Below are positions 8,734-18,700 of a DNA stretch of 64,000 bases, one piece after another. The notes below the pieces were generated by a model. It was not told where the DNA came from, ran no database searches, and saw nothing but the letters and a program-made list of their open reading frames with translations. Numbering within the stretch: position 1 is the first letter of the stretch; every line of letters starts with the position of its first letter. The stretch spans positions 1-64,000 of the forward strand of contig NZ_LECT01000028.1 of the NCBI RefSeq assembly GCF_001027925.1. Direction: 5' to 3'. The DNA comes from Rhodopirellula islandica. Its GTDB lineage: Bacteria > Planctomycetota > Planctomycetia > Pirellulales > Pirellulaceae. A program made the position numbers and the translations under genes.

Positions 8734-9330
8734 ATGAAAAATGTCACAATCGCTTTACTTCTAGCGATCGCTACGATTGCCTCCGCTTTTCTTGTTCGAT
8801 CGCATCGTGAAAACCTCTTGTTGAAATCGGAGGCTGCTAAATTTGCGGAAACCGTCGAGTCCTACGAATGTTTAGTTGAAAGTCGAAATGAGAACTTGGC
8901 TCATTCCCGGCTCGGTACGAGCGTGCTTTGTCGACTGGCTTTGTCGGGAACCAACAACGACGTTTTCGATTTTCTTGACATGACACCGGTCGGATCACTG
9001 AATTGCAAGGTGATTGATTTTCCTGAATCGCCAGAAACAAAACTGCTCTGGTATAGTCAGAAGCGGGAATATGAAGAAGGAAAACCGATTTCTGTTCGGG
9101 AATCCCAAGCTCTCCGAGAAGAGGCCAAGTCCGTTTTGTTCGTTGTTGATTTCAAATCATTTGAGATTGTCGACCACGTGACGATCAAGAATTTCACTGG
9201 GGTATCAATACTCAGTGGGGTATTAATACAAGGTCCCTCTCCCTATCAATGTCGAGTGAGCTGCAATCTACCGAATGGAACGCCGGTCGAATACAAGGTT
9301 TTACCGACCGGGTTTGAACAAATTCAATAG
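8734..9330 (+). CDS. hypothetical exported or membrane-anchored protein
   Basis: A 198-residue protein starting at the ATG at 8734 (KNVTIALLLAIATIASAFLV), an N-terminal hydrophobic segment that is either a signal peptide or an anchor. I do not recognise the rest. Its codon use looks more AT-rich than that of its neighbours, and it is flanked upstream by repeat elements, so it may be a recent acquisition. An in-frame 18-bp tandem duplication near its end encodes FTGVSI-LSGVLI. The open frame extends upstream to 8533 through a repeat element, which is not a credible coding extension. Confidence 0.6.
   Translation: MKNVTIALLLAIATIASAFLVRSHRENLLLKSEAAKFAETVESYECLVESRNENLAHSRLGTSVLCRLALSGTNNDVFDFLDMTPVGSLNCKVIDFPESPETKLLWYSQKREYEEGKPISVRESQALREEAKSVLFVVDFKSFEIVDHVTIKNFTGVSILSGVLIQGPSPYQCRVSCNLPNGTPVEYKVLPTGFEQIQ
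9194..9229 (+). repeat. 18-bp tandem duplication inside a hypothetical gene
   Basis: TCACTGGGGTATCAATAC and TCAGTGGGGTATTAATAC lie directly next to each other, differing at two positions. The unit is a multiple of three and keeps the reading frame. The second copy contains the perfect dyad GTATTAATAC. Confidence 0.85.
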
Positions 9331-9366
9331 TTGCCGGGGAGTCGTTGCCATTCGTACTGACACCTT

Positions 9367-10434
9367 TTACGTCACTCGGAAGCGGCGGGCGAGCCATGTG
9401 GAGGGGATCACGAGGGCGAAGACGCAGAGCGAGGGGATGGCTCCGGCACCGAGCATGGTGATCGCGGCCATCAAGGGAATGATCGCCATGATCGCGGACT
9501 TGATTGTGAGCTGAATGCGTTTAGGAGACGGGGATCGCCAGGCTGTCCAGCCTCTCGCAAGCGTCGGCACGATCATCAAGGCAATCGTGGCGGGAAAGAT
9601 CAGCACGGGGTCAATTTGCCAACCACGGGTCCAATCCACTGGCACGTTCGCGGCCAGGAAGAGGCTGGCAACACGAGGGGCGAGCGCGAGCACCAGGCCG
9701 CCCAATGTCATCCCAAACCAGCCCCACGGAAGGTGCAGGCTGCGATCACCGATCGCTTCACGACGGGCGAACGTGGTGACCCCAGTGATGTAAAGTCCCA
9801 TGCCGATTGCAAACGCGAACGAGACGGGTGTGATGTGCATCCAAACGGGCTCGCCGAGGACGGACACACGTCCCTGCCATTGCTCCGCAGGGATCACAGA
9901 ATGAGCCGCCGTTGATCCCAGCAGGAAGCTCAACACGCGGCACCCACCCATCAACACGGAGGCGATGGGAGTGCGTTTGAAGGGGCCATCGTAAGCGACA
10001 ATGCAGATGCTCAAGAGCAACGCGATCACACCTGGGACGGTGCCGATCAAAGCAGCCAAAACCATTCCCGCAACGAGCAATGCCCAGCCGACCCGCCGAG
10101 CATCCGCCAACCGAATCTCGCGGCGCGGGAGCGGCCGTTCGCTGCGTGCTCGGCGATCAGCGCGGATGTCAAAGACATCGTTGAGCACCATGCCGCCCCA
10201 GTACAAGGCGACTCCTGAGGCAACGACCAACGCCAAGAATGGCCAAACTGAACCAGCACGGTCATCACCCGATCGCAACCAACCGCTGGCGCCCAGCACC
10301 AACAAGAACGCGGCCGACACATCGGCGACCACCGTGAATCCGTTGGGCAGTCGAACGAGTTTCGCCCAAGAGAACAAACGCGTTCGGAGCGTGGCGTTGG
10401 CAGGAAGCGAAGAACGTGATGACTTGGGATTCAT
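9367..10434 (-). CDS. UbiA-family prenyltransferase
   Basis: A 355-residue polytopic membrane protein with about eight or nine hydrophobic segments. The UbiA-family prenyl-diphosphate/Mg2+ site is visible as NDVFDIRAD at residues 85-93, followed by RARSERPLPRREI, the usual Arg-rich continuation. A second Asp-rich site of the canonical DxxxD type is not obvious in the later cytoplasmic loop. The substrate cannot be fixed: quinone-precursor, carotenoid/chlorophyll-type and EboC-like members look similar at this level. The start overlaps by one base with the stop of the upstream minus-strand gene (TAATG), so the two are probably translationally coupled. Confidence 0.85.
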   Translation of the reverse strand: MNPKSSRSSLPANATLRTRLFSWAKLVRLPNGFTVVADVSAAFLLVLGASGWLRSGDDRAGSVWPFLALVVASGVALYWGGMVLNDVFDIRADRRARSERPLPRREIRLADARRVGWALLVAGMVLAALIGTVPGVIALLLSICIVAYDGPFKRTPIASVLMGGCRVLSFLLGSTAAHSVIPAEQWQGRVSVLGEPVWMHITPVSFAFAIGMGLYITGVTTFARREAIGDRSLHLPWGWFGMTLGGLVLALAPRVASLFLAANVPVDWTRGWQIDPVLIFPATIALMIVPTLARGWTAWRSPSPKRIQLTIKSAIMAIIPLMAAITMLGAGAIPSLCVFALVIPSTWLARRFRVT

Positions 10435-11639
10435 TAGCGCCGGAGCATTCGACTTTGACGTTCCGTGATCGCGATCCCGTAACGGGACAAGTAGCGATCG
10501 GTTTCGTTGGTGAATTCGACGTCGAGGTCTTGGTTTTCAAATCGAAAGCGACCGATCGGCGGAGGCGAGATCGGACGCAGCGAATACAGCTCAATCAAAC
10601 TGATCAAAGGGCAATTCTGCATTCGTTGGCTGGATGTTCGCGGGACCGACGTGGAATCGTCAACCACACTGGTTTCGCTCGCTCGAGAATCTTGTTGGCT
10701 GGAAGGTTGGCCGCTTGGGTCTTGTTGTCCCGCCGCTGAAGACTCGTCATCGTTTTCGGAAGCTGGCTGATGGGCTGGGTCGCCCCAGTATTCGATTCGC
10801 AGCGGCAGGCCTTTTCCGAAATCGGTTTCAGGATCATTGTTCCGCGCGATCAACACCACGACTTGCGTGGGGCAGAGTTCCGGCCAACTCGTCGTGCCGA
10901 ACTCTTCCAAGCGTTGAGCGCGCAGATCGTCACGCAACGTTCCCTTCACAATCCAAACGTCACGGCCTTCGAGCTGGCCGGATTGCAACGTCAGGTCATG
11001 TTCCGAGGCAATGGTGTCCATCATTTCCGTCCACCCGCCGACTCGGACGCTGGGTTTCATCGTGGTCGGAACCGCTGCCCCTTGCGAGCCACGTCCCATC
11101 AGCGATGCGAGTGAGTCGTTGACCCATTGGTCCAAGCGTCCCACATCCACCCGCCGCAAGGAAACTTGTTCCCCGATCTGTTCGCGGGTCCAAGCCAATC
11201 GCCCGTCGCTGACTTGTTGCAGCGTGTGTTTTCCCTCGCCGTCGAGCATCGTGACTTGCAAATTGAACTGGCCGGTTCCCTGGCCGGCTTGTTCGTAAGT
11301 CCCCACACCCAAAATTTCGCGGCCGCTGACCCAAACCCGTTGGCGAACTTTTGCATCAAACGCGGGTCCGTGACCGATTCGTTGGACTGTCTGAGCGATC
11401 AATCGGTCGGCAGGACCATTTGTTTTGGGCTCAATCGAATCCGCACCCCAGGCCTGAATTTCATTGCAAACCGCCGTCGCGAGGCCGCCCAAAAGGAAGC
11501 AGGCGAAAAGGCATCCCGCCAGTATTCCCAGTGTTTTCCGGGGTATCAGGCGACTTGCCAAGCTCCGTCGACTGGCGTCAGCAGCACCGTCGCTGTGCGG
11601 GTTCAGACAGTCAAAGCAGTCGTGCGGGTGAATCTTCAT
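10434..11639 (-). CDS. membrane-anchored hypothetical protein
   Basis: A 401-residue protein with one N-terminal hydrophobic helix (LGILAGCLFACFLLGGLATAV, about residues 34-54) and a large exported domain. The pattern ...LQQVSDGRLAWTREQI and repeated beta-rich segments faintly recall LolA-like lipid-binding folds, but I cannot confirm this. A Ser/Gln/Asp-rich linker (SENDDESSAAGQQDPSGQ) precedes a conserved-looking C-terminal tail ending in YRYLSRYGIAI-like sequence. It is coupled to the prenyltransferase gene downstream, hinting at a shared envelope or lipid-related job. Confidence 0.7.
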   Translation of the reverse strand: MKIHPHDCFDCLNPHSDGAADASRRSLASRLIPRKTLGILAGCLFACFLLGGLATAVCNEIQAWGADSIEPKTNGPADRLIAQTVQRIGHGPAFDAKVRQRVWVSGREILGVGTYEQAGQGTGQFNLQVTMLDGEGKHTLQQVSDGRLAWTREQIGEQVSLRRVDVGRLDQWVNDSLASLMGRGSQGAAVPTTMKPSVRVGGWTEMMDTIASEHDLTLQSGQLEGRDVWIVKGTLRDDLRAQRLEEFGTTSWPELCPTQVVVLIARNNDPETDFGKGLPLRIEYWGDPAHQPASENDDESSAAGQQDPSGQPSSQQDSRASETSVVDDSTSVPRTSSQRMQNCPLISLIELYSLRPISPPPIGRFRFENQDLDVEFTNETDRYLSRYGIAITERQSRMLRR

Positions 11640-11945
11640 GGGGAGGTTATGACGATTTTGCCAAAGAAATGCCCTCTCGTGTGCCGATGAGCTGAGCAGT
11701 GACTGATCCTGACAGAACAGTTGCGGGGAAGAAGGGCCGATCCTAGGTCGTTTTCCCGCTTCGCGTCCAGCCAGATCTGGTCACAACTGAACACCACTGA
11801 CTTTCCATTTTGATTTGATTCAACGATTGAATCACAACCAGTTCTTGTTCCACGCTGCGTGAAACCCGAACGAGTCGCTTGTCGACTCGTCCGATTCATG
11901 GCAAGTGTTGGGGGAAGAACCCAGCGACCCAAGACGGGGGAAAAG

Positions 11946-13301
11946 ATGAAACGAATCGTCACTCATTTGGCGCTTGCGGCGGCCACGGCGATCCTCGCCA
12001 CCGGATGTGTGCCGGTTCGCCACAACCTGCCTCCAGAACAGCGGATGATGCAACCAGGCCCAGGCGTCGGAGGCCCCGGTCCCGGTGTCTTAGGCCCACA
12101 GGCCTACGGCATGATGGGAGCCAACGCTCCTGCGGCTGCAACAGGCACAGAAGGCATGATCACTGAGGGAGCCATCGACGGCGTCCTCGGCGAAGTGCCT
12201 TCGAGCATTGTCCAGGCAGGACAGAACAACCCCGAAATTCAGCAAGTCGGTTTCCGTCAACTCGCCGGTGGCGATTGCGGATGTGGCGGCAGCTGTGGTG
12301 GCGGCGGATGTCTCAGTGGCGGATCGAACATTCCTCCTGGCGGCGGCGTGGCAATGATGCCACCACCCGGCATGATGCCTGGGATGGTTTCGACCGCCCA
12401 GGTCACTTTTGGCAACCCAGATGGCATGCAAGTTCGCTATGACCAATCCGGTGCCGGCATGTTCGACAGCGAACCCATGGTGGTTCCCGCTCGTCAGAAC
12501 TTCCCACAAGGCGGTCTGTATCGCCTGAAGCTGACCAACATTCCTAGCCGTCCCGGTGTGGAATTGTACCCCACCGTTGAATTGGCCTACGCCAACCCAC
12601 GGACCGGTGCGTACTTGGCTCACAACTCGGTGCCGATCCAGTTCACCGAAGAAGACTTCGACCAAGTCTTGACCGGTAACTTCGTCACCAAAGTCATCTA
12701 CCTACCAGATCCCGAGTTCCAAGGCCCTGCTTTGGCCGGTATCGACACGCTTGTCAGCACCCGCCTCGATCCAGGCATCGACCCAATCGTCGAAGCCGAC
12801 CGTCGCGGTAGCATCTTGGCGATCATCCGTTTGGGTGACAAAGACATCGAGATGGCTGGCGGCAACGGTGGCATGGCAATGGGCGGCATGATGGGTCCTC
12901 CGATCGCTGGCTTGCCCGCTCCTTTCGCTCCGGCAATGACCGACGGATGCGGCGGACCAGGTGCTGGCAAATCGGGCACACCGATGGGAATGCCCGGCAT
13001 GATCGCTGGTGTCAACGCTCCTCAGTATGGGATGCCACACACTGGCACGCCGATTGGATTGCCTGGACCACCTCACATTCCATTGGGTGCTCCAGCCGGT
13101 TTGAAGAAGCATGTGATCCGCAACCACACTCACATGAACATTCCACAACCGGTTGAGAAGATGCGAATCGATGTTCGCCAGCAACCTGGCATGAGCTACC
13201 CCAACCCGGTCAGCCGTGTTCGGATCACCGAGCAGAACATCAACCCAGGCGTTCCAAACGGTCGGCCTCTCTACGACAAGGCCAGCCAAGGCGTTTACTA
13301 G
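11946..13301 (+). CDS. Gly/Met-rich putative lipoprotein
   Basis: A 451-residue protein starting at the ATG at 11946, preceded by GGGGGAAAAG. A lipoprotein signal is visible (LALAAATAILATGC, lipobox Cys near residue 19). Next comes a Gly/Pro/Met-rich stretch with a CGCGGSCGGGGC cysteine cluster near residue 112. A central domain (about residues 170-290: FPQGGLYRLKLTNIPSR..., VTKVIYLPDPEF) is clearly related to one in the next gene. The C-terminus is again Gly/Met/Pro-rich, with His-containing segments (HTHMNIP). The next two genes are also exported proteins, so a jointly built surface structure is possible. The biochemical role is unknown. Confidence 0.75.
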   Translation: MKRIVTHLALAAATAILATGCVPVRHNLPPEQRMMQPGPGVGGPGPGVLGPQAYGMMGANAPAAATGTEGMITEGAIDGVLGEVPSSIVQAGQNNPEIQQVGFRQLAGGDCGCGGSCGGGGCLSGGSNIPPGGGVAMMPPPGMMPGMVSTAQVTFGNPDGMQVRYDQSGAGMFDSEPMVVPARQNFPQGGLYRLKLTNIPSRPGVELYPTVELAYANPRTGAYLAHNSVPIQFTEEDFDQVLTGNFVTKVIYLPDPEFQGPALAGIDTLVSTRLDPGIDPIVEADRRGSILAIIRLGDKDIEMAGGNGGMAMGGMMGPPIAGLPAPFAPAMTDGCGGPGAGKSGTPMGMPGMIAGVNAPQYGMPHTGTPIGLPGPPHIPLGAPAGLKKHVIRNHTHMNIPQPVEKMRIDVRQQPGMSYPNPVSRVRITEQNINPGVPNGRPLYDKASQGVY

Positions 13302-13340
13302 TCAGTAACGTCCGAATTGGAAAGCCGGTGACAACCGAAT

Positions 13341-13366
13341 GCAGTCAGGCTCACGGGCCTGACTGC
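13341..13366. terminator. 10-bp hairpin after the lipoprotein gene
   Basis: GCAGTCAGGC and GCCTGACTGC pair perfectly around a six-base loop (TCACGG), 40 bp downstream of the lipoprotein stop. There is no U-tract, so if it ends or protects the transcript it does so as a 3' stem rather than as a classical intrinsic terminator. Confidence 0.5.
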
Positions 13367-13502
13367 TCAGAACCACGACGCGGTGTTTTGCTTCGGCAAC
13401 GCACCGCATCGTCACTGCCCAGCGCAAGTGGCGTTCCCGAAAAGAATGAGCAACCGCTCAGAGCAAAATACCGCTCAGGGCAACTTTCGCAGCTGCCCGA
13501 GA

Positions 13503-14315
13503 ATGAACATCGCAACCGGATTGAGACTCATGGCAATCGCACGCATTACTCCGCCCAGCAACTTGCTGAACGCCGGATGGGCTCTGCCGTCGCTCGCGAT
13601 CGCCTGCGTGTTGGCAACCAGCCTCTCTTCTTCAGCGGCTGACCCATCCCAGTACCTCTCGTCCAACGGACAACATCGATTGTTCAACGGCGCAATGCCA
13701 CCGGGCGTGATCGCGGCCACGCGTCAGATGGCTGGTCCAGGCGGCACGGCGGCAATGGGAGTGCAAGCTCCCTACTATCAACCCGTTCAAATCCGAGGCC
13801 CACAAGGCGTTCGATTTGCATTGCCTCAAATGGGCAGCTTTGTAGATCCCGAACCGGGGTTGATGGCAGGTTTGTTGGTCGGCCAAGTCTACCGCTTTCA
13901 AATCACCGGGATCCGCGGTGCTGAAGGCGCGGAGTTGTTTCCAACCTTGGAAATGGTCGACCGAACCTACCCGCCACCGGGATTGGCAACGCGTTATCCA
14001 GTGATCGTCACCCTCGACGAAGAAGACTTGCAAGCCGCATTGGATGGCCAGATGGTCACGCGAGTGATCTACCTCGAAGACCCACAAACCGCCGTGCCAC
14101 TCGCTCAAGCCCCCACGACGGGCAGCGACACCGGCGGCGAAACTCCGATCGATGTGTCGCAGTTCCAAGACCCACTGCAAGTTGCCGATCGCCTCGGCCG
14201 AGTCGTCGCGATCCTGCGAATCGGCTCGCTCGCCCCGCCACGTTCCCACGAACTGGCACCCCAGTTTTTCTTTGGCTATCCCACCTGGGCACCCATCTTC
14301 AAGCCGGAATCATGA
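13503..14315 (+). CDS. exported protein, paralogue of the upstream lipoprotein
   Basis: About 270 residues from the ATG at 13503; in-frame starts at 13446 and 13530 are also possible. I favour 13503 because it gives a normal signal peptide (LPSLAIACVLATSLSSSAA). The central domain, VGQVYRFQITGIRGAEGAEL through EEDLQAALDGQMVTRVIYLED, aligns by eye with YRLKLTNIPSRPGVELYPT through EEDFDQVLTGNFVTKVIYLPD of the preceding protein, so the two are paralogues. Its stop overlaps the start of the next gene (ATGA), implying translational coupling. Function unknown. Confidence 0.75.
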   Translation: MNIATGLRLMAIARITPPSNLLNAGWALPSLAIACVLATSLSSSAADPSQYLSSNGQHRLFNGAMPPGVIAATRQMAGPGGTAAMGVQAPYYQPVQIRGPQGVRFALPQMGSFVDPEPGLMAGLLVGQVYRFQITGIRGAEGAELFPTLEMVDRTYPPPGLATRYPVIVTLDEEDLQAALDGQMVTRVIYLEDPQTAVPLAQAPTTGSDTGGETPIDVSQFQDPLQVADRLGRVVAILRIGSLAPPRSHELAPQFFFGYPTWAPIFKPES

Positions 14316-15703
14316 TGCATCCAGCTCGCCTTTCCGAGATCGCGATCCTGTCGCAACCAACGAACGCCACTCGATCAAACAGTGCACCGATGTGCTTGGC
14401 TTGGTTGGCTGTTGGTGCTGCCGCGATGCTGATCAGTGGTTGCGCCACGCCGGTCGCCTCGCCCATCGTCTCTCCGACCGCCTCGCTCACCCAGCATCCG
14501 GTCCAACCGACTCAACCCGCTCAGCCATTCGCTCAGGCTCCGGCAGCTCCCACTGCACCTGCGTTGGATGTGGCATCGTTGTATGGATCGACTTCCGTGA
14601 CCTCCAACGTTCCTGGGGCCGAAGCCACGATCGGTCAACCAGCGATCGCTCAAGTTGGCTTTCGAAATCAAACCGCATGCGGATGCGGCAGCACGGCCTG
14701 CGGCGGCGAATGCGGTTCAACAAACGGCATGGCCGGCGATTGCGTTGCCTGTCAGCCGATGCCTGCCATGCCCATGATGCGCACTCCGTGGGGTGTCGAC
14801 CCACAAGAGTTCCTGTGCGACGGCGGGGACCAAGATCCACAAGCTCGGTTGACTCGAGGCGACATGATCAACGGCCTGCAGCCCGAAGACACCGTCACTC
14901 ACTACACCACCGAGGCAGGCGACATTGAGTTCTCCGCCTCCAATCGTGTCTGCGTGTACTCACCTCGATTTGCATCGGTGCGTCGGATCACGGGAGCGAT
15001 TGTGAATGATCGTTCGATCACCGTCGGCGGCACGTTTCAACCTGTGGGGCCACGTGGCATTGATTTGGATCAGCCCGGGTTGGTCATGACCGACACCACC
15101 AAGATTGCTCACAGCGAACTGACGCGACGCGTCGATGCGATGCGAGATCGCAATCGTGGCGTTCCCGTCGACAACGTTCAACAAATCGAAGTCGCCGAAG
15201 ATGTCCTGGCGTTGCTGACCAACATCCGCCAACTCAGCTTGTCTGAATTGGACGAGTCCCAACTGGCACTGGTCGAACGCTTCGCCAACGCCGCCATCGC
15301 TTGGTCAATCGACGAATCGGTCGAAGTCGAGATCCAAGACTTGAAACCGCCAACGCTGACCCGCGACCAAAAGGTCGACGCCGTGGTGGTGTATGACTTC
15401 CCCGAGGCGGGACGCGTCAACCTGATCAAGTTGGCTGACAAACAACACGCACCGGTCGGCGACACCGTGACTTTCGCGTTGCGATTGCAGAATGTGGGTG
15501 ACTCGCCGGTCAACGGCGTCGTCGTCACGGACAACCTGACCACGCGTCTGGAGTACATCGCCGAATCGGAATCCGCGACCATGGACGCCGATTTCAGCAT
15601 CCAACCGAACCAAGCTGGCTCGGATCAATTGATTTGGAAGCTGACCGAGGAACTCGGTGTCGGTGAAACCGTCTCGATCGAATTCCAATGCAAGGTGCGA
15701 TGA
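14312..15703 (+). CDS. lipoprotein with DUF11-like C-terminal domain
   Basis: A 463-residue protein. A lipobox-like signal (AVGAAAMLISGCATP, Cys near residue 44) follows a rather long N-terminus, so an internal ATG at about 14390 could be the true start. A Pro/Gln-rich spacer and a cysteine cluster (CGCGSTACGGECG) come next, then an all-beta middle region. The C-terminal 90 residues (FALRLQNVGDSPVNGVVVTDNL through LGVGETVSIEFQCKV) match the DUF11/OmcB-repeat pattern of surface proteins. The gene overlaps the previous one by four bases, and a bidirectional hairpin terminator follows. It is probably the third member of a small exported-protein operon. Confidence 0.78.
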   Translation: MMHPARLSEIAILSQPTNATRSNSAPMCLAWLAVGAAAMLISGCATPVASPIVSPTASLTQHPVQPTQPAQPFAQAPAAPTAPALDVASLYGSTSVTSNVPGAEATIGQPAIAQVGFRNQTACGCGSTACGGECGSTNGMAGDCVACQPMPAMPMMRTPWGVDPQEFLCDGGDQDPQARLTRGDMINGLQPEDTVTHYTTEAGDIEFSASNRVCVYSPRFASVRRITGAIVNDRSITVGGTFQPVGPRGIDLDQPGLVMTDTTKIAHSELTRRVDAMRDRNRGVPVDNVQQIEVAEDVLALLTNIRQLSLSELDESQLALVERFANAAIAWSIDESVEVEIQDLKPPTLTRDQKVDAVVVYDFPEAGRVNLIKLADKQHAPVGDTVTFALRLQNVGDSPVNGVVVTDNLTTRLEYIAESESATMDADFSIQPNQAGSDQLIWKLTEELGVGETVSIEFQCKVR

Positions 15704-15734
15704 GCAAGCTGCTTTGAGTTCGACCAGTCAACAA

Positions 15735-15772
15735 AAAAAGCGTGACGAAGCCATTGCTTCGCCACGCTTTTT
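15735..15772. terminator. bidirectional intrinsic terminator
   Basis: A 17-bp stem with one mismatch (AAAAAGCGTGACGAAGC / GCTTCGCCACGCTTTTT) around a CATT loop, with A-rich and T-rich flanks so that both strands get a U-tract. It lies between two convergent genes, the DUF11 lipoprotein on plus and the giant surface protein on minus, and should serve both. Confidence 0.9.
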
Positions 15773-15799
15773 GATTGGGTGTTGAACTTCCGGTCTGGG

Positions 15800-18700
15800 T
15801 TAGCCCCACAGACCCGCAACGTCGTCGGCCAACAAGTCCAGCAGATCGTCGTCGTCCGAATCCGCCGTGGAGTTATCGACCACCACTGCACCGGTGGACG
15901 ATGCATCGGTTGCCGAAGCAGCTCCGCCCGTGACCTTTGACTCTGCTGCCAAGTCACCGATCGCTTGATCCGAGGCTTCGCTGGAGAGCGTTTGAATGCC
16001 CGTTGAGATCGATTCGCCCGCAGCAGCAATTGATTCGCCGGCCGAGACTTCGTTCAGATAGTTGATGACTCGAAGAGCATCAATGGCACTGACGCGGCGG
16101 TCTCCGTTGACATCGTGGTAGTACAGGCTCGAATTCGCAGATCCGGGTTCGCCCGCAACGGCGGAATCCAAACGTGAGAGTTCGTTGATGACCAACAAGG
16201 CGTCAATGGCCGTGACCAAATTGTCACCGTTCACATCCGCTGGCAGGTTCGTGTTCTGCAGTGGCTCACCGCTTCCGGTGATCGTGAAGGACAGTGAATC
16301 ATAGACGATCTGCGATGGATCAACTCGTTCGTCGCGGTCATCCAACAACGTGTCTTGGAATGGGAACCGGTCGGCTGGCGAACCAGTGATCGTTGCCGTT
16401 CCTGGTGCAACCGCTTCGAAGTACAGCGTCGCCAACAAGGGGCTGACGCCGGTTGCAGGGAGACCAGTGTCACTTCGGAGCGAACCGAATTCGTCGATCA
16501 AACCGGCACGCGTGTTGACGCCGACGGCTGCCGAGGAGTTGAATTCGTCCGCGAATTCAACATCAAATCCAAAGTCATCGCCAGAAATTGTGTCGGACGG
16601 GACGATGCGTCCGGTGTCGTAGAGGACATCGAGGAAGCCAGCGAAGACAGGATAGGGGTCCCGTTGCGTCAGGTCATCCGCGATAATACGAACACCAAAA
16701 CGTTGGCCAACCGCGACGGTCGAAATCGGGTTGCCCGATTCGTCCACCAACTCGAAGTCGAACTCAGCCAAGGGGTCCTGATTGGCTCCCACGACCAAGG
16801 TCACTTCCGCGATGCTGGTGACGATTCCGAATGTTGGGCTGGAAACCGTGGTCACATAGGTGAACGAATCAAAACCACTGAATCCAATGTCCGCGGTGTA
16901 CCCGATGTAGTCATCGGTTGGATCGTTGGGCGTGCCATTGTCGCGAACGAGTGCGGTGCCATTGGCAGCACCTTGATTGATCTCGAAGGAGATGACTTCG
17001 CCACTGGTTCCCAACAAGTCATTGTCGAGCACGTCCAGTTCGGATTCGGAAACACTGGTGATCAGCGATCCGTTGCTATCGAGACCTTCCGGGAAGGAAT
17101 CATCCAACGCCGAAGGGAAGTTCGGTCCCGCCGGTGCAATCGCGACCTCAACCGAACCGTAGCGAATTTCGCCAAAGCCCAAAGCAGAGGACTGTTCGAT
17201 CAAAATCGTTTCGCTGACCGCGGCATCAGATGGGTCAGCTTGGAAGACGGCAATGCCGGAACCAATTGCCTGCAGCGTGACAGTGAACAGTTCCGCCGGT
17301 CCGGTGTGCGAAGCGACGTCGTCACCAGGTCCATTGACGGACGACAGGTTCGAGATGGACTGAGCCGCACCGATTTCATCGAGCAGACCAGGTGTCAGTG
17401 AATTGCCGAGTTGGAAACTGCCAGGAGTTTCAAACTTAGGACCAAAGGTGATGTCAAAGGGGAACGCGTCGCTGGAGTTGGTATCAACGGTCGTCACCAA
17501 CTCGCTGGAGTACAACACGTCCAAGAATGCAGAGGCCAGACCTTGTGGCGTTTGCCCAGGCAGGTCCCGCAAATCATCCACGCTGACTCGCAAGCGGAAA
17601 ATGTCGCCTTGTTGCAAGGTTGGACGTGGCGTGTCGTTGACTTCGTCCAAGATTTCCAACGTGAACGATGCCAAGTCATCGGCATCGGAGTCCGGGTTGA
17701 TCGAGACGGTCACGGTCGCAGTCGAGAAATTGTTCTCGCTGTCTTGAACCGTGTACATGAACTGTTCCGACCCGGTGAATCCAGCGGCAGGTGTGTACCG
17801 GACCGATTGGTTGTTCTGGGTCAAGACCACGGTTCCACCCGCGGTTCCGTTGGTGACAGACGCCAAGGTCAGTCCACCGGGAGCGTTCGACGCAATGTCA
17901 TTGTCGAGAACATTCAGCGGGAATCCGCCGCTGCTGTTCGCGTTCGCTGGGATGCGATAGATGTCATCCAAAGCGATTGGGTCTTCGGTTTGGAACGTCA
18001 CGTTGACGCTGACCGTGGCGGTTGCCACGTTGCCTTGCGTGTCAGTGACTCGGTACTGGATCGTGTCCTGTCCGACGAAGTTGTTTGGTGGCGTGTAAAG
18101 CAATTGCTGCTGACCAGCGGCACCGGCACTGATGGTCACAACCCCTTGGGTCGCGGCGGTGCCCTGCGTGGTGATCGTCAGCGGATTGGACGCCGAGTTG
18201 AAGTCATTGGCCAGGACATCGATCGGGAAGCCTTGGCTGTTGCGAGGCACCGAGACGCTGTCGTCATTGGCCAAGTCGCCGTCATTCAGAAGTCGAACGG
18301 CATAGTCTTCCACTTCACCCGTATCAACAAAACCTGTGGCCGAGATGTTGGTGTCTTGGCTCAGACGGAACCGAGCAAACGTGTCGAGCAGGCCGCTCGC
18401 CGGCAAAGTGAAGCTGGGCAGAGTCAAGGGAACCGAGCTGACACCAGTCGCAAGGACTTGGTTCGTGATGAAGCGTTCATCCGAATCAAAGGTTCCGCTG
18501 CCGTCGACGTCGATCCAACCTTGCAGGTAAGCCTGGCCACCGGTGGTGTTGTTGACCGTCACCTGGATGGAACTGGTCGTTCCGGGAACCAAGGGGCCCG
18601 TGAACAGGATGCCATCTTCGTCGGCACCATCACCCGTGGCATCGGCCGTGGGCTGCCCATCGCTCTCACGATCCACCGTGGCACCGAGAGTCAGACCACT

